In this document: one piece after another, positions 7,382 through 11,772 of the stretch | Layout of the letters: every line of letters starts with the position of its first letter | How positions within the stretch are numbered: position 1 is the first letter of the stretch | The notes under the pieces: generated by a model | The model's input: the letters and a program-made list of their open reading frames with translations, nothing else | Database searches by the model: none | Told to the model about the DNA's origin: nothing | Assembly: GCA_047975295.1 (NCBI GenBank) | Contig: JBKEDH010000194.1 | Location: forward strand, 1 to 11,772 | DNA: 11,772 bases | Reading direction: 5' to 3' | From: JBKEDH01 sp047975295 | Lineage (GTDB): Bacteria; Bacteroidota; Bacteroidia; Flavobacteriales; Flavobacteriaceae | Translations under genes and position numbers: made by a program

Positions 7382-8233
7382 TTAATTTATTCCGTTCAAT
7401 ATCTCTTTTATATAATTTGTATTTTTCATTTCGTTATAAATTGCCTCGAAATCGTCTTGTTTCATCAAATCCTTAAAATGTGTTAGGTTGCCTATATACT
7501 CTTCCAAAGTTTCAATAACATTTTGTTTGTTCTGTTGAAAAATGGGTGTCCACATTTCGGGAGAGCTTTTTGCCAAACGGACGGTTGATGCAAACCCACT
7601 GCCTGCCATATCGAAAATATCACGTTCGTTACGCTCTTTATCAATCACCGTTTTTCCCAACATAAACGAACTGATATGCGATAGATGCGATACATAAGCA
7701 ATGTGTTTGTCGTGGGCTTCGGGATTCATGTAACGCATGCGCATGCCTAAAGCTTTAAACAACTCTATACCTTTTTCTTGAAGTTTAAAGGTTGTTTTTT
7801 CCACCTCGCACACAATATTGGTTTTACCCACAAACAACCCACTTATGGCCGCCGATGGCCCGGAATGTTCGGTTCCTGCAATGGGGTGCATAGCCAAAAA
7901 ATTACGCCGTTTAGAATGATTTTCAACAGCTTTACAAATATCCAATTTTGTCGAGCCGGCATCGACTACCAAGGCGTTATCGGATACTTTATTCAATACC
8001 GTTGGCAACAGTTTTACCGTAGCATCGACAGGAATGGAAATGATAACCAAATCGGCATTTTCCAAATCATCTAAGGTTGCTTTTTTGTCTATTAAATTTA
8101 GGGATAGGGCTTCTTCTAGTGTAGTGTCTTTTCGGCTAATGCCGTAAATAACCGTATCGGGGTCATGTTTTTTTAAATCAATGGCCAAACTGCCTCCTAT
8201 TAAACCTATTCCTATTATGTATATGTTTTTCAT
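7382..8233 (-). CDS. tyrA: Prephenate dehydrogenase TyrA
   Basis: Oxidative decarboxylation of prephenate to 4-hydroxyphenylpyruvate on the Tyr branch. 283 residues. An N-terminal Rossmann fold has GIGLIGGSLA (8-17). The substrate region has HPIAGTEHSGP (116-126), YVSHLSH (180-186) and FDMAGSGFASTVRLA (207-221). After the second strand comes GISRKD (31-36), with Ser33-Arg34 where an NAD-specific enzyme usually has an acidic residue; this favours NADP by analogy with the Synechocystis arogenate dehydrogenase. There is no C-terminal ACT domain, so Tyr feedback at the protein level is not obvious. It lies 36 bases after the aminotransferase and is probably co-transcribed. Confidence 0.94.
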   Translation of the reverse strand: MKNIYIIGIGLIGGSLAIDLKKHDPDTVIYGISRKDTTLEEALSLNLIDKKATLDDLENADLVIISIPVDATVKLLPTVLNKVSDNALVVDAGSTKLDICKAVENHSKRRNFLAMHPIAGTEHSGPSAAISGLFVGKTNIVCEVEKTTFKLQEKGIELFKALGMRMRYMNPEAHDKHIAYVSHLSHISSFMLGKTVIDKERNERDIFDMAGSGFASTVRLAKSSPEMWTPIFQQNKQNVIETLEEYIGNLTHFKDLMKQDDFEAIYNEMKNTNYIKEILNGIN

Positions 8234-8269
8234 TCTTTTTACAACCTTCTCTCTAAAGAAAAGGGTTTT

Positions 8270-9421
8270 TTATTTATTTTTCAATCTTATTAATGCATCC
8301 TTTAACACTTCGGTTGACGCACATAACGAAAACCGGATATAGCCTGCACCTTGACTACCAAAAATGCTTCCTGGGGTTATAAAAACATAATGCTTGTACA
8401 ATATGTCGTCTATAAATTTTTCGGCATCAATGCCTTCGGGCAATTTGGCCCAAACAAAAAGGCCACTTGCGTTTTTATTGTAAGTACAATTTAAAGTTTC
8501 TGCCAATTGCCAAACCACATTACGGCGTTCGGTATAAATAGCATTTAATTTAGCAAACCACTCTTTGTTACATTTAAGGGCTTCGATAGCTCCTTTTTGT
8601 ATGCCGTAAAACATACCCGAATCCATATTGCTTTTTACCTTAAGCACGTGGTTAATAAGTGTGCTGCTACCGGCTACCATACCAACACGCCATCCTGCCA
8701 TATTAAAGGTTTTACTCAAGGAATTGAGCTCCAAGCAAACCTCCTTTGCGCCATTTACCGCCAATATACTTTTCGGATTATCGTTCAATATAAAGCTGTA
8801 CGGATTATCGTTAATAATTAATATATGGTGCTTTTTACCAAAAGCAACCAGTTTTTCGAACAAATCTGTATTAGGTTGTGCTCCCGTTGGCATGTGCGGA
8901 TAATTGACCCACATAAGTTTTACCTTGCTTAAATCCAGTTTTTCCAAAGCATCGAAATCGGGCAACCAATTATTAGCTGCATCCAGATTATAAAAAACAG
9001 GTTCTGCCCGTAGCAATTTGGTAACCGATTGGTAGGTTGGATATCCGGGATTGGGAATAAGTACCTCATCGCCTTCATTTAAAAAAGCCATGGCAATGTG
9101 CATAATACCTTCCTTACTTCCCATTAGGGGTAGCACCTCGTTTTGCGGGTTTAATGTAACCACATATTGGGTTTTATAAAACTGAGCCATAGCTTCCCTT
9201 AATTCTGGAAGGCCTTGGTAGCTTTGGTATTTATGTGCTACCGGATTTGCCAATCCTTCGGCCAACGCTTTTACAACCTGTGGCGGCGGTAGTAAATCGG
9301 GACTACCAATACCGAGATTAATAACCGGATTACCTGCCGACACCAAGGCACTTACCTCGCGCAGTTTTTTGGAAAAATAATATTCTTCGACGGTCTGTAA
9401 CCGCTTTGCTGTTTCAATCAT
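8270..9421 (-). CDS. PLP-dependent class I/II aminotransferase, probably aromatic/aspartate type
   Basis: Fold-type I aminotransferase of 383 residues. Visible motifs are NLGIGSPDL (35-43), NPGYPTYQ (124-131), NYPHMPTGA (173-181), NDNPYS (204-209) and SLSKTFNMAGWRVG (234-247) with the PLP lysine at K237. The common NPTG of the family is MPTG here (M177), so the usual Asn contacting the PLP ring oxygen appears replaced. Between prephenate dehydratase and prephenate dehydrogenase, it most likely transaminates phenylpyruvate and 4-hydroxyphenylpyruvate with glutamate or aspartate; the substrate is inferred from position only. Its ATG overlaps the pheA stop by 4 bases (ATGA), which indicates translational coupling. 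Diaminopimelate- or aspartate-type activity is an alternative. Confidence 0.9.
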   Translation of the reverse strand: MIETAKRLQTVEEYYFSKKLREVSALVSAGNPVINLGIGSPDLLPPPQVVKALAEGLANPVAHKYQSYQGLPELREAMAQFYKTQYVVTLNPQNEVLPLMGSKEGIMHIAMAFLNEGDEVLIPNPGYPTYQSVTKLLRAEPVFYNLDAANNWLPDFDALEKLDLSKVKLMWVNYPHMPTGAQPNTDLFEKLVAFGKKHHILIINDNPYSFILNDNPKSILAVNGAKEVCLELNSLSKTFNMAGWRVGMVAGSSTLINHVLKVKSNMDSGMFYGIQKGAIEALKCNKEWFAKLNAIYTERRNVVWQLAETLNCTYNKNASGLFVWAKLPEGIDAEKFIDDILYKHYVFITPGSIFGSQGAGYIRFSLCASTEVLKDALIRLKNK

Positions 9422-10245
9422 AACTTTGCGTTTTTATATTCGCCCAGAACCTTAAAGTTATAGGCCATGATGTCTAGTATGGATTTGGCTTTTTTAAAAT
9501 CGGCATACTTTTCAAAAGTCACATCAATAAAAAAAGCATATTTCCAAGGTGTTTCCACAATAGGCAACGATTGTATTTTGGTTAAATTCAATCGGCAATC
9601 GCTCATTACATTTAAAATAGTAGCCAAACTACCCCGCTTGTGGTCGGCTTCGAATTTTACCGAAGCTTTATTTATTTCGTATTCCGGAATTTCGGAATTT
9701 TTACGTTTTACTATTACAAAACGGGTTTCGTTATGTTTAATGGTTTGTATGCTTTTGGCCAAGATATCCAAATTAAAAATTTCGGCGGCCATTACGCTTG
9801 CTATCGCCCCAACACCCAGCAATTGTTGTTGCTGTATGCGTTGTGCAACCTCGGCCGTATCTTTATCTTCAACCAGTTTAATATGCGGATATTGCTTAAA
9901 AAAATCCTTACATTGCAACAATGCCATGGGATGCGAATAGACTTCTTTTATGTCTTTAATATCCTGATCTTTTAAAACCATTAAATTGTGTTGGATGTCC
10001 AGATAATGCTCGCCAACAATATGCAGTCCATACTTATCGATTAACGCATAATTGGGGATTATGGAACCCGCAATGGAGTTTTCTAAAGCCATAATGCCGG
10101 CATCGCATTGTTTGCTTACCACATTATCGACCAACATATCAAAAGTATTGCACTCAATAATATCTACCGGATTTTTAAAAAACTGTTTCGACACAATATG
10201 ATGGAACGACCCTTTTATACCTTGTATAGCTACTGTATTTATCAA
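9418..10245 (-). CDS. pheA: Prephenate dehydratase PheA with ACT domain
   Basis: Converts prephenate to phenylpyruvate on the Phe branch. Of 275 residues, about 1-180 form the catalytic domain with AIQGIKGSFHH (6-16), LENSIAGSI (54-62), YSHPMALLQC (103-112) and the catalytic TRF motif (174-176, in HNETRFVIV). Residues about 195-270 form a regulatory ACT domain with RGSLATIL (204-211). The ESRP motif that helps bind Phe in many dehydratases is QSLP here (225-228). There is no chorismate mutase fused to it; that activity is on the last gene of the operon. The start is TTG at 10245: upstream in frame a TGA is met at 10266-10264 with no ATG or GTG between, and MINTVAIQG fits the family's N-terminus. 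It is the first structural gene after the attenuator terminator. Confidence 0.95.
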   Translation of the reverse strand: MINTVAIQGIKGSFHHIVSKQFFKNPVDIIECNTFDMLVDNVVSKQCDAGIMALENSIAGSIIPNYALIDKYGLHIVGEHYLDIQHNLMVLKDQDIKDIKEVYSHPMALLQCKDFFKQYPHIKLVEDKDTAEVAQRIQQQQLLGVGAIASVMAAEIFNLDILAKSIQTIKHNETRFVIVKRKNSEIPEYEINKASVKFEADHKRGSLATILNVMSDCRLNLTKIQSLPIVETPWKYAFFIDVTFEKYADFKKAKSILDIMAYNFKVLGEYKNAKL

Positions 10246-10265
10246 TATTTCTTGTTTATACTTTC

Positions 10266-10297
10266 AAAAAAAAAGTCCCGATTTTCATCGAGACTCT
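10266..10297 (-). terminator. Attenuator: intrinsic terminator in the leader of the aromatic operon
   Basis: On the minus strand AGTCTCGAT (10295-10287), loop GAAA (10286-10283) and ATCGGGACT (10282-10274) form a 9-bp stem, fully paired in RNA with one U-G pair, followed directly by eight more T (10273-10266). It can extend by G-U and A-U at its base. It stands 20 bases upstream of the pheA start and 21 bases downstream of the leader-peptide stop, so it must interrupt transcription of pheA unless prevented. The next gene on the other strand, gldA, is divergent and cannot be its target. Confidence 0.88.
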
Positions 10298-10359
10298 ACA
10301 CTTTTATTTATATTTCAATTATACATGCAACGCCTCGATTTCTTTGTTAAGAAAGAAAT
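10287..10359 (-). promoter_or_regulatory. Alternative leader RNA pairings (pause hairpin and antiterminator)
   Basis: Two pairings compete with the terminator. (1) ATTTCTTT (10359-10352) pairs perfectly with AAAGAAAT (10345-10338) around a 6-base loop; its 5' arm covers the last Tyr/Phe codons of the leader peptide. (2) ATCGAGGC (10339-10332) pairs over 8 bp, including one G-U, with GTCTCGAT (10294-10287), which is most of the 5' arm of the terminator. The two share bases 10339-10338. A further pairing of ATGCAAC (10389-10383) with GTTGCAT (10331-10325) could also sequester this region. A ribosome stalled on the Tyr/Phe codons would open (1) and allow (2), preventing termination. The pairings are read from the sequence; the mechanism is inferred. 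Confidence 0.7.
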
Positions 10360-10393
10360 AAAAATAGTTGTATGTAAAATATGTTGCATTCAT
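10319..10393 (-). CDS. Phe/Tyr-rich leader peptide of the aromatic amino acid operon
   Basis: A 24-residue reading frame starts at ATG 10393-10391 and ends at TAA 10321-10319. Residues 1-4 are MNAT, residues 5-14 read YFTYNYFYFF (four Tyr and four Phe), and the rest continues LNKEIEALHV. The control codons are TAT, TTT, TAC, TAT, TTT, TAT, TTC, TTT. A -7-like box ends 8 bases before the ATG, as at rlmN and rsgA. The frame sits between that box and an intrinsic terminator, in front of genes for Phe and Tyr synthesis, which matches the known leader peptides of enteric pheA, trp and his operons in plan though not in sequence. The frame is too short to be found by normal gene callers. Confidence 0.85.
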   Translation of the reverse strand: MNATYFTYNYFYFFLNKEIEALHV

Positions 10394-10401
10394 CTTGACT
10401 G

Positions 10402-10409
10402 CTAAAGTA
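10402..10409 (-). promoter_or_regulatory. Possible -7 box of the aromatic operon leader
   Basis: The minus strand reads TACTTTAG, one base off the Bacteroidetes consensus TAnnTTTG, with 8 bases to the leader-peptide ATG. No clear -33 box is seen; the DNA upstream is very A/T-rich. The placement relative to the leader peptide is the main support. Confidence 0.4.
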
Positions 10410-10500
10410 ATTATTTATTTAAGAAATAAAAATTGAAAAAAACTTTTTTTTGGTTTTTTAAAGATTTTACAGAAAAAATACATTTATGGTACAGAATACT

Positions 10501-10508
10501 TATTTTTG
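10501..10508 (+). promoter_or_regulatory. Bacteroidetes -7 box for gldA
   Basis: TATTTTTG is an exact match to TAnnTTTG and lies 17 bases before the gldA ATG. No convincing -33 TTTG is present at the usual distance (TTTA at 10483-10486 is too close). The box is about 90 bases from the divergent box of the aromatic leader. Confidence 0.45.
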
Positions 10509-10525
10509 AACAAATTATTTAAAAT

Positions 10526-11419
10526 ATGTCCATTGAAGTTGCCCACATTTCGAAACACTACAAAAACCAAAAAGCTTTAAACGATATTTCATTTAAAATT
10601 GAAAAACCCGAAATTGTTGGTTTTTTGGGGCCAAACGGTGCAGGAAAATCGACTATGATGAAAATTTTAACCACTTTTACACATGCCGATTCGGGTACGG
10701 CAACGGTTAACGGCTTTAATGTTAAAACCGAAAAACAACAGGTACAAAAAAGTGTTGGCTATTTGCCTGAACATAATCCGCTATATCTGGATATGTACGT
10801 TAAGGAATATCTTAATTTTAATACCGGAATTTACAAAGTAGAGAAACACCGCATTGAAACCGTAATAGAACAGACCGGATTAACGCCCGAAGCCCATAAA
10901 AAAATAGGACAACTATCCAAAGGTTACCGCCAACGTGTTGGTTTGGCCAATGCTCTATTGCATAACCCCGATGTTTTAATTTTGGACGAACCCACAACCG
11001 GATTAGACCCTAACCAACTTGTAGAAATAAGGAATTTGATAAAAACAATAGGAAAAACCAAAACCGTTTTCCTGTCTACCCATATTATGCAGGAGGTGGA
11101 GACCATGTGCGACCGTGTAATTATTATTAATAAAGGGGAGATTGTTGCCGATAAAAAATTGGACGACCTCCATAAAGGCAAAGCCCAAATTGTGGTTGTG
11201 GAATTTGATTACCGTGTCGAGGATGCTTTTTTAAAACAACTGTCCCATGTAAAACATGTTATAAATACTTTTGGTTTTACTTATGAAATTACCTTCGACA
11301 CCACTACCGATATGCGTGCTTCGGTTTTTGATTTTGCACATGACAACCAACTTAAAATTCTTCAACTTAACCAAAAAAACAGCAGTTTGGAAGGGTTATT
11401 TAGGGAGTTGACCTCTTAA
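10526..11419 (+). CDS. gldA: Gliding-motility ABC transporter ATP-binding protein GldA
   Basis: ATPase subunit of an ABC-2-type transporter needed for gliding in flavobacteria, where it works with the membrane proteins GldF and GldG. 297 residues. Motifs are Walker A GPNGAGKST (35-43), a Q-loop region with Glu in place of Gln (YLPEHNPLY, 79-87), signature LSKGYRQ (130-136), Walker B LILDEP (151-156), D-loop GLDP (159-162) and switch His186 (STH). The C-terminal 80 residues are the variable region after the ATPase core. No permease gene is adjacent; gldF and gldG being elsewhere is normal for this group. The assignment as gldA rather than another ABC-2 ATPase rests on overall likeness and length. 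The start has a -7 box 17 bases upstream. Confidence 0.88.
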   Translation: MSIEVAHISKHYKNQKALNDISFKIEKPEIVGFLGPNGAGKSTMMKILTTFTHADSGTATVNGFNVKTEKQQVQKSVGYLPEHNPLYLDMYVKEYLNFNTGIYKVEKHRIETVIEQTGLTPEAHKKIGQLSKGYRQRVGLANALLHNPDVLILDEPTTGLDPNQLVEIRNLIKTIGKTKTVFLSTHIMQEVETMCDRVIIINKGEIVADKKLDDLHKGKAQIVVVEFDYRVEDAFLKQLSHVKHVINTFGFTYEITFDTTTDMRASVFDFAHDNQLKILQLNQKNSSLEGLFRELTS

Positions 11420-11569
11420 AACCCAATCTACTATCCATTTTACTTAGCCATATATTTAAAACTCAATAGTGCCAATAAATTAACTAATTGCAACCATTAA
11501 AACACAAAAAACCACACACTCAAACATCTAATAATAACTGTTTTACTCCTATTTATCATGCTTTTTAAC

Positions 11570-11591
11570 AGAATTGATTAATTCTTTTTTT
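11570..11591 (+). terminator. Weak hairpin with T run downstream of gldA
   Basis: GAATT (11571-11575), loop GATT and AATTC (11580-11584) form a short A/T-rich stem, extendable by one A-T pair, followed by seven T. It lies 150 bases after the gldA stop and before the next gene on the same strand. The stem is weak, so termination here is only possible. No better terminator is seen in 11420-11630. Confidence 0.3.
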
Positions 11592-11630
11592 AAATTTAAA
11601 CAGTTACTTAATAACCTTACACTCAAAACA

Positions 11631-11772
11631 ATGAAATTCCAAAAATACAGTATTCTGTTTTTGTTCATTTTTGTACAGGTTTTTGGCTATGGGCAAAAAG
11701 AAAATACGGTTTTGGGTAGTTCTACAATGCCCAGTCCTATTTCCTACACAAGTGATTTTGAACAACTCTTCA
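11631..11772 (+). CDS. N-terminal fragment of a secreted protein of unknown function (runs off right edge)
   Basis: From the ATG at 11631, 47 codons are open to the window edge. The N-terminus MKFQKYS is followed by a strongly hydrophobic stretch (ILFLFIFVQVFGYG) and then GQKENTV. This is a typical type I signal peptide, with likely cleavage after about residue 20-22. The mature part begins with a Ser/Pro-rich segment (GSSTMPSPISY). No lipobox Cys is seen, so it is probably periplasmic or exported, not a lipoprotein. The family cannot be told from this piece. A TAAATTTA box at 11591-11598, one base off TAnnTTTG, lies 32 bases upstream. Confidence 0.7.
   Translation, partial: MKFQKYSILFLFIFVQVFGYGQKENTVLGSSTMPSPISYTSDFEQLF

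Noticed and set aside
8243..8267. Hairpin AACCTTCT/AGAA..GGGTT with T run between tyrA and the aminotransferase
   Set aside because: The T run is on the plus strand, where no gene ends; the stem has a 3-base bulge. It would not stop the minus-strand operon.
10108..10350. 80-residue plus-strand frame across the pheA start and attenuator
   Set aside because: It overlaps pheA and the leader antisense, has no promoter, and reads as the shadow of the well-supported minus-strand features.
10315..10389. Alternative 24-residue leader frame starting at the second ATG (10389)
   Set aside because: It is poor in Phe and Tyr (no regulatory logic) and starts inside the first frame, which has the better box spacing and the Tyr/Phe run.
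10246..10525. T-box or other riboswitch in front of the aromatic operon
   Set aside because: No T-box TGGN bulge sequence is seen, and the leader after the box is only about 130 bases and is explained by the leader peptide and terminator.

Overview
The window looks like a chromosomal segment of a Bacteroidetes bacterium, most likely a member of the Flavobacteriaceae. The evidence is a gliding-type ABC ATPase (gldA), a DAHP synthase with a C-terminal chorismate mutase, AT-rich intergenic DNA, no strong Shine-Dalgarno sequences, and several -7 boxes of the Bacteroidetes form TAnnTTTG. No insertion sequences, phage genes, tRNA/rRNA genes or CRISPR arrays are visible, and no gene-free stretch exceeds 300 bases. 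The genes are ordinary core genes; the most unusual part is the regulatory DNA in front of the aromatic amino acid operon.

Layout. Positions 1-1010 (minus) hold rlmN, cut by the left edge. Positions 1230-2380 (minus) hold queA with its own promoter and terminator. Positions 2396-5504 (minus) hold a compact set transcribed rsgA > dtd > mazG-like > aroA, with a promoter just before rsgA. Positions 5580-5927 (plus) hold a small unrecognised gene whose 5' end looks damaged or uses TTG. Positions 6162-10245 (minus) hold an aromatic amino acid operon transcribed pheA > aminotransferase > tyrA > DAHP synthase/chorismate mutase. Positions 10266-10409 hold its leader. gldA (plus) follows at 10526-11419, and a truncated gene for a secreted protein starts at 11631.

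How the genes work together. The fused enzyme makes DAHP (entry to the shikimate pathway) and also converts chorismate to prephenate. AroA, in the neighbouring unit, makes EPSP on the way to chorismate. PheA takes prephenate to phenylpyruvate, TyrA takes it to 4-hydroxyphenylpyruvate, and the aminotransferase can finish both branches to Phe and Tyr. The other genes serve tRNA, rRNA or ribosome maintenance (RlmN, QueA, Dtd, RsgA) or nucleotide-pool cleaning (MazG-like).

Main discovery. The 5' leader of the aromatic operon encodes a 24-residue peptide in which 8 of residues 5-14 are Tyr or Phe. It is followed by an intrinsic terminator with a GAAA loop and a run of T, placed between the peptide and pheA. 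The 5' arm of the terminator can pair instead with the 3' part of the peptide gene, and that part can also be held in a hairpin with the last Tyr/Phe codons. This is the architecture of ribosome-mediated transcription attenuation responding to both Phe and Tyr.
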